Below, piece by piece: positions 23,501 to 37,402 of a stretch of DNA of 64,000 nt (positions are counted from its first letter, which is position 1; the number at the start of each line of letters is the position of its first letter). Origin of the DNA: Hygrophila difformis (Eukaryota > Streptophyta > Magnoliopsida > Lamiales > Acanthaceae). The notes beneath the pieces were generated by a model that did not search any database, had not been told where the DNA came from, and saw only the letters and a program-made list of their open reading frames with translations. Made by a program: the position numbers and the translations under genes. The stretch is from assembly GCA_030278955.1 (NCBI GenBank), contig JAOANR010000005.1:37265105-37329104 (forward strand). The letters run 5' to 3'.

Positions 23501-26500
23501 ATGTATTTTCATAAAGGCCCACTTGTTGGAAGCATCTGTATAATAATTTGGAGCACCTGCATTATAGGAATTCAAATTCATTAACACGTGTGTCTCTGTT
23601 GATTCTTTTTTTGTTGTGGATTGCAGTTCTTATTTTGCTTTTGGTCTGGGTTGATTTGACAAGCTGTTATAGTCACCAGTGGGTTGGAACAAGGAGAATG
23701 CAGTGTTTCAACTTTTTTCTGTTTGTGATTTGGCAGGAGATGAGTAAGGTTGTGAAGCTGAAAAGTCCTGAAGATGAAGCACACACCGTTCAGGCATATG
23801 CTATAAGATTCATGAAATATAACAACTGCACCATTGTTTATAACGAAGCAGAGGCGCTGCCGACACCAGATAGATTAATTAATGTGGTAATTCCTTTGTG
23901 GAAGGATAATTTTACAGAAGTATGAACTGTCTTGAAGTATTTCGATATATTTTGTTTCACATGTGATTCTCTCAATATCTCTTGGATCCTTTTCATAGAA
24001 TCTCCCCCATCCTTTCACTTAGTACCAAATGGAGCCTTAACCTTTTCTCTTCATGTTGATATATCTTCTTGCTTCATGTCTGACTTGTTTAGCTGGTCTG
24101 TTTTAGTAAATATCGAAGTTCTTTCTTTCTTCCTTTTATTTTAGTTAATTCTATCTACTCTTTTGATTCTCATAATTTATCTGGTTTACTCATCTATTAC
24201 TTTGTGCCCTGACATTTAGGAGAGCCTCTTCTACCCCGTGCTATCTGGTGCCATGGGGACCTACATAAGTTCAATTGAATCATATGTGTCTCAGTACGAG
24301 GTATGAATATGTAGTTCACCATCTCATTATTGATTAGAAATAACAATTTCACTTTACTATCCTTTCTACAGTTGAATCACGTGGCCCATGATCACTTTAA
24401 AACTGCATGATAAATTCTTATTTCCTGTTGCCATAATTTGTTTTTGCCTTCTTTTTGGAATTCATTAGTCTTGCTGAATATCCCTTTTAAGAATAAAGAT
24501 AACCGACTTTCCTAGATGCACATTTAGTGGTGATTGGTTGGTGCATAAAAATTCTTACTTTTTGATTGTGGTTTACATTAAGACCTTGATTATAACAATC
24601 CATTGAATTGAGTTAGAATATTTACTTTATGATTATTACTAGTTAAATATCTTTGTCATTTTTGTTCATTTTGGTGTCTTTTGGTGAGTCTCCCTTCATA
24701 TGTAATCCTGATAGTTGGGTGAGTAAACTGTCGTTCAATCTTGTTTGTCTGCTAAAAAATGATCTCTAAAATGTTGCTGTCTTGTTTCTGTGGTTGTTCA
24801 TGTCTAAATATTCTATGTACCATATAATGGTTGTCAGCATAGAGATTTTCTGTCAGTTACTCAGTTCTGTGCAGAAAATGCATAACATTTTGAAGAAATG
24901 CCAGCTTCTGGCGATACTAGAGTGTCTTAATAAGTTACTTTGGGAATCATTATAAAAATGATGTTTGTTGTTTGGAATCTGACAAAAGCTGGCTCATTAT
25001 GTTTAGGCATAATTGTTTGAGTGGAGTATAAGAAAGTTCCCATCAAAACACATTTTTCATTGCTCTATAGACTCATCAATAGCATGACATAGTTCACTTA
25101 AGGGAATGCCGGGCGATCAGATATTATGTTTTTTATAGGCAAAAGATTGTCTTGTCAGCGAGGTAAATTTTGAAAATTTGGTGGGTGTATCTTTGTCAAT
25201 GGGGTCACAGTTTTACTCATGAACTTGGGGTTGGGCTGATGTAAGTTTTTTTTTTGTTTTGTTTTGTTTGTTTGTTTATTTATGTTTTATTTATTTTTGT
25301 ATGTTTTATTTATTTTTACTTTTTGTAACTGTAGTAGTTGGTCAGAAGTCTACCCAGTGTCCTGCACACATAAAAATCTGATGAAAACTACAGAACACTA
25401 GTGGCTTCTTTTGTTGCTATGTTTTAACTGTGGAACACAATGTCAAAGAATTGTATTTCTCTAATCTCCTTTTCTTTTGTAAAGTTGCATGTCTCCTATC
25501 TTCATTAAATGAATGTGATTATTAATGCTATCATGCAATTATGGGAACAATACATCTACTAATTACCTTATTAATGCGAATCTTGAAATTATATAAACCA
25601 TTTTTTTAAAAATAAATATTGCTAGTACTAATCAACAAACTTGATTGGGCCATCATAGAAGATTTTTATAGCCGTGTATGACCGACTATACAAGTTCATT
25701 AGTTTATTTCAATTTATGGTATTTGAAAAAAATCAAAAAGAATTTCAAAATCCGTTGAGCATTAAAATCTGTTTATCCAAATTTAATTTCATGAACTCTT
25801 GTCAATAATTGTTTAAGTAAGTAGAGGCTTGATGAATTTGACTATTTGAGCGAAGAATTCAATCAAAAACAAAATAAACAAGTGAACACATGTGAAATAG
25901 AATGTAATAGAACTATTAGATGAAAGATACGGATCTTTTAAAGGAGGAAACAATTGCATTGAAGCATGGAATGGAAAATGGATTCTCTCATTTTATCCTT
26001 TCATATATAATGCATTTACTTAATTGGAACTGCAAGCAACTCAAACTATGGCCTGCCCCATTTCAAACATTGAAAAGCTACATTTTTTTTCAACATCTGT
26101 GATCCAATGGCCATTGAACGAGTGATTTTTTCTTCATTTATGATTGTCAATTTAGTTACTGAAAAATAACTGATGTTTTTTCTCAGAGAATTGGAGGTAG
26201 CATTCATGAGGAGGTTGAAACATCTGTATGTGATGCCACTACAGGTAATTATATTAGAATTGCCTTGATTCTCGTTTCTTTTTTTTGAAACTTCTCTAAC
26301 AATATTCCGGCCCTAGATTTTGCATGTCAAGATAATGCATATGATGGGGATGAAGGGGAAACAAACACATATAATGGTAGCAAGTCAATAAGACATGGTC
26401 AAAAGAAGAGGAAAAACTTGACTCATCCATATGGCATGAGACCATATGATGTGGGCTCTGATACATTGGTAATGAAATATGGTGAGAGCAAATTTGTGGC

Positions 26501-28679
26501 ACAACAATCTGCTTTACTAGCAAAGCGTCCAGGTGGCAGTCTTAATGTGTCAATCCCAACAAAACGTGTACGAACTGCTTCCAGGAGAGTTATCAGCCCT
26601 TTTGGTGCTGCTGGGATACCTGGATTTGTCCAGGCACCAAGTAAACAAGATGCTTCAAGTGGTGATAATAGCTCATTTCAGGATGATCAGGGGACTCCTT
26701 ATGGAGGATCATTTGTTCCAAATAGTTTGGAGGTGGAGTCGTATGGAAACTTTGAAAAGCAGTTGCCATGTGACTCTGCAGAAGTATCAACAAAACATAA
26801 GAAGAAGAAGAAAGCAAAGCATATGGTCTGTAGTTGCATGCAAATTTGAATTATGTGGCAGGAGTTGCATGATTGTTTTATTTTAGTCTGGTTTGGATTT
26901 TGTTGCAGAATGTTGCATATGAACAGCGATGGCAGGTTGATTCTACATTCCAAAAAGAGCAGGTGAATCACTTCATTTTACTTTCACGCAATTAATTTTT
27001 TCAGCATGAGTGTGCTGAACTAGATATAGGGATGTGCACAAACTTACTGTCTTGCAAAAGATTTCTATAGTACCCCGGAGCTCGGGTAACTTACTATCTG
27101 GCGCTTCAGGACTGTTTTTATGATTATGTCATGTTGGGTCCTGTTCTCTTGGTTTGGTCATCTGTTTTGATTAGTTTTGGTCTGAGGTCCGATTAAAGTT
27201 TGATCTTATTCGATTTGTGTTGGTCTGATTTGATTCGTTCTGGTCTGGTCTAATTTAGTTTGATTTTATTCTTCTGGGCTGGTCTGATTAGTTCTGATCT
27301 GGGTGGTCTGATTTTAATAAGAAAAAGTAATAAGTTTAGAAAAAGAAGTTTAGGAGGACATGCCCTTAGCCTTTTGTATGCCGTTAAACTTTGCGTCTGC
27401 ATGGGATTCAAGGTCATCCGCTAGTTTTGGTAATTTTTAAGCTTGGGGGATGTAACTCGATTATTTGTAATCAAATGTTCAACCTTATTGAACTTAAATT
27501 TTATGGATAGTCCTTAATAGTTTCTGTTATGTTCCCATTTCTCCCTGTGGGTGTAATAATTTGTTCTCTAATCTCTATATTTTGCTTTCTATTTGACAAT
27601 TTGACAATTGACATAACTACGAAGTTCTATTTTACAGTTCCAAAGGGATCACTTGAGGAAGAATTATCAACTTGACTCAAATGGTGGTAGTGGTATGCAT
27701 ATACTCCTTAAAGCCATTGGCATTGTTTATAATACATACATAACTGCCACTGTTGATGTGTTTTAAATATGGTTTCTGAAGGTTTATTTACTCAGCCCTC
27801 AGCGAAAAAGCCCAAGAGTATACGGCAATCACATGATAACTCTTTTGAGAATATCACACCAATTGGTGGGTCTATTCCTTCTCCAGTAGCCTCCCAAATG
27901 AGTAACATGTCAAGTCCAAATAAATTTATCAAAATACGTGGTGGCCGAGACCGGGGTAGGAAAACTAAAGTTATTAAGGTACATGAGCCATTCCATACTG
28001 CCACTTCTCAATGTTAGGTTGTTTGTTTGTTTTTTTTTTTTTTTCCCCCTTCTGTTTTTTCTGTTTTAATTTTTTTTTTTAATTGATTTTGTGGTTGGAC
28101 GTACTTTAAAGATGATTTTTATTTCTGTCAGATGCCTGCTGGGCAGCCAGGTTCAGGAAGTCCCTGGACACTCTTTGAGGATCAGGTTGGTTTTTATGTA
28201 CAATTGTACATGCACATATCAAAATACACATTGCCCATTGGCATATCCTTCTAACCTTGTGTGTCAGATTAATAGGTCATTTATGCTACAATTGTATATC
28301 TTCATTCTAGTATCTAAATTTAATAGATATTTGGTATATTGTTGTTGTCAACAGCATCATCTAACATAAATTTTATCCTTCTGTGCGGGGTCAGATATAT
28401 GGGTCTCGTGTTGTTGCCACAGAATCTGATCGATCCTTCTTTGTTGTTGCACGTTCACTCTGTAATTTGTATGCCCTAGTATTTAGTTTATTGGGAACAC
28501 TGATCATTTAGTTATAGCAATATCATTTTCTGAATGCAGACAATCATTAAATGTATTAATGAATTTTTTAGGCACTGGTTGTCCTGGCACATGACTTGGG
28601 CATGAACTGGGAGCTTGTGAGTGATGCTCTAAACAGTACAGTGTACTTCAAGGTAAGAGTGTCCTGACATTTGATTCTT

Positions 28680-28729
<50 letters not shown>

Positions 28730-31700
28730 GGTGCATCCCTGCCCCATACCCTAAGGTGCGGCGCAGGGATTCGTGCCACAGGGAAGCTCCTCTGTTCCCA
28801 TGTTTCACTTCTTATTTACTTTATTTTATTTATTTTTTTAAAATGCAAATGTTGAAAATATGTTTCACCTCCCACTTCTATTACATCTATATCCCCCTAA
28901 AAAGCCCTACCAAATTGGCCTTTTATTTTTCTTCCAAATAAAAAAACCACTAGTTCCTCCGGCCGCCTGCTGCTGCTAGCATTATTTTTTTTTTCCTTTT
29001 TGTATTTAATCAAAGTGTTTTCCCCAATCCCCATTGTACTCGGTTTTCAATCTTGCTTTTTATATCTGTTATGTTTTAATATTATTTTTTAGGTGTACGA
29101 AGCTCACAAATTTCTATTAATTTAGTTTAAAAACTGAATCAGACTTTTTTTGGTTGCGGGTTGGTGTTTAAATTCAAATATTTTGATTTATTTCTTCGCT
29201 TGGTTATATTTTACATATCTATTAATATTTCAATATTGTTTTACATGTTTCTTATGGTGCACGCTACACCATGCAGTATGGGTCCAGATGGCCATGGTGC
29301 GCCTTGCACTGTGTGACAACCTTGTTTGCAATTTAGTAGGTATATTTGTTGCTTCTAAAAATTTTGGTAAATTAACTCATGTTTGTTTGTTTTTTGTTAT
29401 TAGAGAACTTTCCGTAAAGCTAAAGAATGCAAGGAGCGCCACAACTTTTTGATGGATGGGACTTCTGCTGATGGTGCTGATAGTGCTGAAGATTCAGGGT
29501 CCTCGCAACCCTATTCTTCTACTTTACCTGGCATTCCCAAAGTAAAGTTGCTCCTCTTTTTTCTTGTATAATCTAATATTCTAATTTATTTTGTCTGTTA
29601 CTTTCATCTAAAATGTCTTCGTTGGAATTCACTTGCTACCAGACTGTACCGTATCATCTTATCATCACTACTATTTATATATGGATGCAACTTCTACTTG
29701 ATATAGGGAAGTGCCAGGCAGTTGTTTCAGCGTTTGCAGGGCCCCATGGAAGAGGAGACCATCAAATCTCACTTTGAGAAAATAATCATTGTTGGCCAGA
29801 GACTGCATTATCATAAGTCTCAGGTATTTCAATGTCATACTCATACTGGCATACATATAAATTTCTCTGATTTGTAAGGGTTTTTATTTTCTGTCCACAA
29901 TTGTTTTTCAGTGTCACTATCCATATTACAATGTTATGGGTCTATTGTCTTAATTGTATTCTTGTGATTACAAGCATTATGTATGGAAATGTGATTAAGT
30001 TTTGTTATAGATGTTAAATTAATTTGTTTATATTTCATTGCTTGCATGATATTTGGGAGCTGGAACAAATGGTTAATATTGGAATATTTGCATGGCGATT
30101 TTATGTTTCATCTGGGCTTTCTTTATTGTGGATTTGAACCTTATGTTTCTCATAGAGCTATTGAGCCTTTTATCTCTGTATATATGAATATTTTGCATGA
30201 TGGGCCTCAATCCGACACAGTTGCATGTATGGGTTTGTTGTTCGGGTAGCTGAATTAGTGGAGCTGAAGTCACTAATTTGGTCTCCCCTTATAAACCCAT
30301 TTTTATTTCTTTTCTTTGTCAATGTGGAAGAAAGTCCCATTTCTTTTCTTTTCCTTTCATCTTTCAACAATTACGATTAATGAGGGTAGGTCTCCAGTGA
30401 CCCTGAATTTTTGGGAACGACCCTATGTTTTTCTTAAGGTGATTGTTTTGTGCTTAACTGAATCATACTTTCTTTTTGCTTCAAAATGATCAGAAGTCAA
30501 AATTTCAATCTCTAGTTTATCATTGCCTGTCATTGCCTAATTGGCAAATATCCAAGTTATCTTGCTGCTTTTAGTTAAAGTCTTACTGTATCTTTTTATT
30601 AACGTTTTCCTTGTTTGTATTGAATGAAGTAACATAACATCATGGTAATGTTATAGGCATGCTGAAAAGTTACACGAGCAATGTTGGCAATATGATTATG
30701 GATTTCATGGTCGATTTTCTCTTTTTTGTTTAGTTTTCTTTCCTTATCTTGCATATCTAATTTTAATTTCTTTTAATCTATCTTTTTACTAATGTGATTT
30801 CATTTAAGAATGATATTCAGGACCCGAGACAAGTCCAACAACCTCATAGTTCTCATACAGTTGCTCTCTCCCAAGCTTTCCAAAATAACCCTGATGGAGT
30901 GATTTTAACGTAAGATCTGCAACCATGTTTGTTCATGCATGTTAAGATAACTGTTATGGTTGAAGTTCAAATTATCACAACGGCTGGAATTGTAATATGT
31001 AATTGATTGACGTTTTTTTCTTTTTTCTCCCTCTTCTTTTTTCTAATTCTTCAATACTTGATCCTCTGAAGTCCTTTGGATCTCTGCGATCCTACTGTTG
31101 GCAATGATATAACTTCCATTGGGTATCAAGGGCAACATTCTGGTGGACTACCTCCAAATCAGGCTACCGTATCTCAGCTGCATCCTACATCTGGTGGTGC
31201 CAATTCTTTGTCGCAAGGATCCTCAAATATGGTCCTTGGCAGTAACTTCTCATCTGCACTGGGCAGTAATTCCTGTGTCAGGTAATGTGATGTTACGCTG
31301 AAATGTTTCTTTGGATGCTACATCGATGTTTTGATAGGGAATGTTATTTCACTTGTCTTTTTATTAGGGATGGTAGAAATGGGGTTCCCGGGTCTGCTTC
31401 ATTCTCTGCTGATGAACAGCAGAGGATGCACAAGCATCAAATGATGTCTGGTAGAAACATACCTCAACAATCTTCTCCTGGAGCTCTTCAAGGAACTGAA
31501 CGTGGCGTTCGGTTCCTTCCAGGTGGCGGCGGCATGGGTTTAGTGTGTGGCGTTAATAGAGGTATGCCAATTATGAGACCTGCACTCCAAGGAATTGCGT
31601 CATCCTCTATTGCAAATTTTGGGAATGTGGTAACCCCTGGTATGACATTAGCTTGTGTTAATTCTGCAGCTCTCTCTGGTCAGGGAAGCTCGATGTTGAG

Positions 31701-34700
31701 ACCTCGTGGAGCATTGAATATGATGCAGGTATGATGTCATTATGTTCTCTGGTTATTTGTTTTAATCTACCTATTTGATGCGGGAATAGTACCTAACCCA
31801 AGTGCTGTAGGAGGATGGGTAGATGCTGAATCAATCTTTTGTCAATGCTGTTAATAAATTTGTCATCTTTCCCCTTTTTTTAGATATATATAATATCTGA
31901 TGAACTCATTCTGGTGAGTGGTGAATATTTATTGTACCTCAGCACTTTTCACTTTCAGAGAAGGGACTTCAATTTTAAATTGAAAGTGGTTAAAAAACTT
32001 AAAATGTGCAAGCCTTGGGCCCTTGGCGAACATTTTAATATTTTCTTTTGATTTCAAGATTGTTTTCTTTGTCCTGCAACCATAAGGATAACAATTTTTG
32101 GACACATAAGTATGATGATTGCAAATTTCGGGATAATAATTTTGAGAATCGGTTTAGCTAAGGTCACATCTTTTCTTAACTTAAAAAAATCTGTTGTGCC
32201 AATCAATTATTCGGACATATTAGGGGATGAGGACTTACCTAATGGTAAAGTCCTTGACTCCCAACCTACATGGGTTCGATTCCCCACCCGGTCCCTATCC
32301 TCCCCTTTATCTCTTTGTAATTTGTGTGGCATGGGCTACCACCACCTTTTTCCTAGCTTCCTAGCCTGTATAGGCTGTTTAGCAAAAATAATTATTCGGA
32401 CATATCAATATAGTAGCTTACTAGTTGCTCTGTGCACACTGCGTGATTTGATTCCGATATTTAAGAAATTGGACCAATTTTATATTAATTTTTTTCGCCA
32501 ACATGCTACCGCCTTACACGACAAAAAAAGAAACTCTTAATTCATTGGCAAAATTAATTGTTTGTAGGTTTCACATGGAAAATTGTCTGAATTTGTGTCG
32601 ATCCTTATATTGTAATTGATAAATAAGTGTAGAATCACTGGGAGATAGTCGAATTGGGTTGTTTTATCAAATTAGTAAGTTTAATGCTTTTAACAAATTT
32701 AAGTGATAAAGTGCATCATAATAACATTGAGGCCATTCAGATCATTGAATGCTAGGGAGACAGAAATACTTTATTATTGGAGGATATTAAGATGCTCTCC
32801 ATGGAACATAAAAATAGCTTTTTAGAGAAGACTAAATGTCAATTTTGTTTACAAGCTTTGAGTATTTCCAAAATTGTGCTTGAAAGAAGATTTGATGGTC
32901 ATGTGCTTTTGGCTAATTTATTCAATTTTTTTAAGAGAATGTCGTTTTGATTATGTCACAATCCCGAAGATCAATATTGTCACTACTAAACAGAGCTGTT
33001 TTGTGTGTTCTTGGATGGCAAGTTGTCTTTGAGGCTAAACTTCCATGGTTAGTGTAATGTAATATGCGTCTATATTCGATTTGGTTTATGTATGTATTAA
33101 GTGATCTTGTACAAGTGGTGATTTGTGTTTACGCATATTTCAATGTTACTATAAAGTCCAGTGGTAGATTTTATGTTGTTTGAGTGTACCTTTTTTTGTT
33201 TTGTTTTTTTGTTTTTTTGTTTTTTGTTTTTTTTTGTTTTTTTTTAAAAAAAATTATTATTATTATTATTATTATTTAAGGGGGCTTGTTTCTTGACTGC
33301 TGTATGTTTGGATTGTGTTCTGACTAATAACAAGAGAATGCAAAAGTTGAGGGATCCAAATAGTAAGCTATCATGCGCTAGCATGTTTTCTTGTTTTGAA
33401 CTGCGGCTCTCATGTACTTTATAACTGTATTATAAGTACTTTTTGGTGACACATTTTTTTGGTCTTGTAGCCTGGCTTGAGTCAGGACCAGCACCAACAA
33501 ATGATGGGCCCTGACGTTCAGAAGCAGGTCTCACCAAGAAGCAGTCAGGGAATATCCCATTTTGGTGGGTTGAGTTCCCCCATTCCTAAGCAGACTCCCT
33601 CTCCCATGTCATCGTACTCGCTCTATCATCAATCGCCCCATCCAATGTCTCCACAGAAGCCTCAAGTTCATAGTCCTCATGATCCACACATTCAAGCACC
33701 GGGGAATCATCCCCCAAATCCACAGCACCAACCATATGCAAATCGCTTGGCTAGGGAAAGGCAGCAGCAACAACGATTTCTGCATCAGCAAAAACAGCTA
33801 CATCAACCACAATTTTCTGCATCTGGTTCTATGATATCACACGTACAATCACAATCTCAGCTTCCTATGTCATCTCCTTCGCAAAATATTGCTCAGAGTC
33901 AACCGCAAGCAAGCCCCCTTTCACCATTGGCATCAGCAACCTCGATGAATTCCATGCCTCATCATCAGCAGAAGCATCCTACACCTTCTCAGGGGGTTGC
34001 ACAAAATGCACAAGCTGGTGGCAATGGGCTAACCAATCAGAGCAGCAAGCAGCGGCAAAGGCAGCAGCAGCAGCAGCAGTTTTCTCAAGCCAACAGGCAA
34101 CATCCCCTGCAGCGGCAGCAGCTACAAGCTCAGCAACCATCTAAGGTTGGAAAGGGAGTTGGAAGAGGGAACCCAATGATGCATCAAAACATCCCAATTG
34201 ATCCTACAACAGAAAATGGAGTTTCTACGAACCTTGGAAATCAACCTGCAGGGAAAGGTGAAGCAGCCACACACCCGATGCAGACTCAGGGTTTACATAC
34301 TGGTTCAACATTAAATGCTGTCCAATCGACAAAGAAATTTGTGTCTCCACAATCATCTAATCAATTGCTGACTCAGTCAAAAATTTACTCTGGCCAAGCT
34401 GCTGCCTCATCATCCAAAAACATAAATCACCTGACTTCTCATCTGGAAAATAGCAGTCAAAATCATGTTCCAGCATCATCATCTGCCATGGCTAGTTCAA
34501 ACCACAACCAGGCGCCATCCCAACAAAAGTCGCAGAATCCAAATCACAAAAGAGCCAGTCAACCTAATCGTCAGATGAGTTCTGATTCATTAAATATACG
34601 AGTAGCCAGGGATTCAGATACTGATATACCATCATCATTGAACACTTCTAGTGAGAGAGATAAAATGGTTTCATTACGTACAACTGCTAATAGTGCAAAT

Positions 34701-35049
34701 AACGTAGTCCAGGTCCCTCATGCTGGAGATCAGTGGCATTCATCAGAACCAGTAATGGATTCACATGCCTCAAAAGTCAGTTGCTTCATTGCCATCAAAT
34801 GCTAGTGAATCAACTCCCCAGGTGAGCCAGGCGCTTGACCAAAGGCTCTCATCAGGGAGCTTGTCCTCCATTAGGCATGATGCTACCGTACACTGGCAGC
34901 AGCAGCCATCAAAACTACAACAGCCCACCTCACCTGTGCCCCAGCCTCAGCAAAACCAGCAGCCACTACATTCTAAGCAGCAGGCACAACCTCTTCCAGC
35001 AGGGAATGATAATTTGTATGGCAGGGCTGGTGAGCATAGATTGGAATGA
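20569..35049 (+). CDS. EAF1: EAF1-type chromatin protein, NuA4 histone acetyltransferase scaffold
   Basis: Platform subunit of the NuA4 H4/H2A acetyltransferase complex in the nucleus. 21 coding exons: 20569-20657, 20755-20809, 20887-20984, 21071-22481, 22571-22690, 23018-23173, 23737-23919, 24220-24300, 26187-26244, 26317-26825, 26909-26962, 27638-27692, 27782-27978, 28132-28185, 28572-28652, 29404-29541, 29707-29823, 30809-30909, 31072-31281, 31368-31728, 33471-35049. All junctions are GT..AG and phase-consistent. The N-terminal block KTSPRRVAIEKVQAELRQEY and SEAKGSFVLTASPHGDSVES are plant EAF1 signatures. The HSA domain begins PPQYRPKSHWDYVIEEMAWL (exon 5-6); the SANT/Myb-like domain spans ALVVLAHDLGMNWELVSDAL to CKERHNFL (exons 15-16). 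The C terminus is Gln/Pro/Ser-rich. Two oddities: the usual MHGC start is lost, so MGGAV (20569) is used here, and the last exon has one extra base near 34772. With that base discounted the protein is about 1900 aa; as read it stops at 34805, giving about 1820 aa. Confidence 0.9.
27160..27320. repeat. Degenerate TCTGGTCTGATT repeat
   Basis: TCTGGTCTGATT-type words recur roughly every 10-25 bp in an EAF1 intron. The complementary words (CAGACCAGATCAGA) form a similar cluster at 38240-38500. Confidence 0.7.
28682..28727. repeat. (CT)n microsatellite
   Basis: About 22 CT units in the intron after the SANT-domain exon of EAF1. Confidence 0.95.
32205..32405 (+). mobile_element. tRNA-derived SINE with 16-bp target duplications
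   Basis: AATTATTCGGACATAT at 32205-32220 and 32390-32405 flanks a 169-bp body. The body has an A-box-like GGACTTACCTAATGGTAAAG, the B box GGGTTCGATTCC, TTTGTAATTTGTGTGGCATG, CCTGTATAGGCTGTT and a short A-rich tail. It sits in the last EAF1 intron in sense orientation. Intact duplications imply a fairly recent insertion. Confidence 0.9.
33190..33282. repeat. T/G-rich and (ATT)n low-complexity tract
   Basis: Runs of T separated by single G, then about nine ATT units, in the last EAF1 intron. Confidence 0.9.
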
Positions 35050-36300
35050 AGTCCATACAACTGATTGTATAGAATGATTGGTCCTACCCGTTTCTGGTCA
35101 GCATGCTCTTGAGATTTTATGTACAGGTATCTTGTTACTTTTGTTTATCTCCCTCCGTTAGTTGATAATTTCATTTAATAATGGTTGAAGTATCAATGGG
35201 AAAGGGTGGTCACCGGTCTGAGTGTTTGTTGAAAAGCAGAGATAAAAAATATTCAGCGAACAGCAACAATTCGGCTGACCTGAGAGAGTGAATCATGCAT
35301 GCGTTTCATAATTTTGAAAATACTGAAGAGAAGTTAATATCAAACAAGCATATATTATGAGAAAAACTATATTATTAGAAATTACATGCTTGTTTAAACT
35401 CTGGCAAGGGGAATGATTTTAGTCTTGTATTGGTTGTTTCTATTTGTAAAGATCTATTCACGTTATATCCTCGAGATTGCTTTTATATGCATGCGCACCT
35501 ATAATTTCATGCATGTGGAGGGAAGTTCAACATAGAATCATGTAACGGCCTATACATATGCTTGATGTTAAAGTGTTAATCTACTCATTGCCAATTGTGT
35601 TTGAGTTGGACGTTCATGTCTCGTGTAACATGGTATCATTCATGGTTTTTGTTGGGTATGTTGCCGATTCTGAGTGGGATTAAGTTCGAGATGGGATATC
35701 ATCTCGAGGGGTATCCCTCATTGGTTAAGTGATGGGGGTTCTTCCACCATATATGAGAAAGAGCCAATCCACTCATTTCCAATTGGTTTTGAGATGGAAG
35801 CTCTTATCCCTTTATTTAACATATTTGGGGTAAGGCCTATGCCCAGAAGTTAGTATTTAGAGCTTATCTCAAGACATGGACACAGTCCTAGTTCCCTGAT
35901 GCTTTTGCAAATGATTTTCTGGTTAATTCATAGTTTTGTTTTGCAGGGAAGCATGTGGTACTGAAGGAGCGGAAACATCTCACATTCTCACTTGGCCAAA
36001 CATAAGAGTTCTCTGAAATTTATGAACTCTGGGCAGTGCAAATTTTTCAGAGTATTGTATCTCGACATTGCCCCATAGGATTTGTGGAAGATCGAGGCTA
36101 TAGAGGTTGGTGTACAGGGTCTCATCTCTCCCTTGTTTCCCTTTTCTTGTGCCGGTTATTGTTTTCCATCTCTTTCTGGGGGGATTAATTTGTTTTGCCT
36201 GCTTAGATCAATCGTTCATGTAGTGCAGTGGTTGTAGTTGTGGCCTAAGGCTCTCAAATTCTTGTGAATATTAGTCATGTGTATACGCTAGTTTAAATTT
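35050..36300 (+). other. EAF1 3' untranslated region with an intron
   Basis: After the TGA at 35047-35049, a plausible donor (CAG then GTATCT near 35127) and acceptor (TTTTGCAG near 35946) suggest an intron of about 0.8 kb in the 3' UTR. The exon starting GGAAGCATGTGG carries no coding frame. Polyadenylation site not determined. A normal stop-proximal intron of this kind could trigger decay of the transcript if it is spliced after translation stops more than 50 nt upstream. Confidence 0.4.
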
Positions 36301-36635
36301 GTTGAAAAGTAGTGATTATCCACGGCCCTCAATTTCTGCTGCATTTCTGCAATTTTTCTTTGTCAACAAATCCGATTTAATAAGAATAATATGTGCGCTC
36401 TCTGTCTAGTCTTGAGCGCACATGCCATCTAGGTAGAGCCCATTGGCTGCAGCCGGCATTGTTTCGTCGTGCTTGGATTAAGTAGTTGAATCAATGTGGG
36501 AGGTTTCTCTGTTATTGTGAAGTTTAATTTATGGAAATTGTTGTTGAATTTGAATATTTGAGGGGTTCCACACCTTGCCTGATTAGTGTTGTGCTAACTT
36601 ATACTCTGCTCTTATTTTTTAGTACTTGTGCAATC

Positions 36636-36912
36636 AAGTTTATTATCTCTCTACCAAACGCAGTTGGCCTGAGTGGTATGGGGCTCTGGCAGCTTAAGCA
36701 AAGGTCTCGGGTTCGAGCCTTTGTGTATGCAGAATTCTGCTTTGGGAGAGGCAACCCTTCAATGCCCACCCGATCCTCGAGGGATTAGTCTTGGGTCCAA
36801 TGAGGCCTGAGAGGCAACCCTTCAATGCCCACCCGATCCTCGAGGGATTAGTCTTGGGTCCAATGAGGCCTGAGGATACCCTGGTATTCACCTAAAAAAG
36901 TTTATTATCTCT
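36636..36912 (+). mobile_element. SINE with duplicated 3' segment
   Basis: AAGTTTATTATCTCT at 36636-36650 and 36898-36912 is the target duplication. The body starts CTACCAAACGCAGTTGGCCT, with A box TGGCCTGAGTGG and B box GGGTTCGAGCC. The stretch GAGGCAACCCTTCAATGCCC through GGTCCAATGAGGCCTGAG is present twice in tandem (about 64 bp each). This SINE family differs from the GGACTTACC family elsewhere in the window. Confidence 0.85.
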
Positions 36913-37254
36913 ATATATAAATTGTTTAGATTTTTGGTTATATTCAATTTAAATGTGAGAATTAAATGGACATTTCCTAAAAAGTTGGACGAGTTTTTAG
37001 CGTTTTTCCTTAACTAGTGTTAAGTACGAAAGATAAAGCAAAAGAAGTCTCATATTTCTATACCAAAGTTCATATAAAGCTGTGGTAGGCATTTCACTTT
37101 AAGGTTAAGCGTTTGGATTTTGGAATTGAATCAAAGAATGATTTATGGTAGGTTTATATTTTTGAATAATCTGCTTCACCTTCTTTTCGGGATATCTAAA
37201 GTTCTATATTTTTTGGTAATTTTCGATACGATAAGCTATACTGCTTTGAGAAAG

Positions 37255-37345
37255 ACAATATTCATTGCCAATGCAGATCCTCGAGGAATTAGTTTTAGGT
37301 CTAATGTGCACTGGGGATACTTGGTTATTTACCAAATAATGTGCA
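37255..37345 (+). mobile_element. SINE 3' fragment
   Basis: CAGATCCTCGAGGAATTAGT, GGTCTAATG and GATACTTGGTTATTTACC match the 3' half of the 36651 SINE family. The 5' half is not recognisable. Confidence 0.6.
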
Positions 37346-37402
37346 TGAATGTTGAACCTAAAATTGTAGCACAAAGAAATTTTTTGGAGTTTATATACTT
37401 AA

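Noticed and set aside
34776..34821. A 46-nt intron that would restore the EAF1 frame
   Set aside because: GT..AG ends and phase fit, but 46 nt is below the usual plant minimum; a one-base change in the A-run is simpler.
36660..36720. tRNA gene from A- and B-box-like sequence
   Set aside because: No acceptor stem or cloverleaf; the target duplications and family copies show a SINE.
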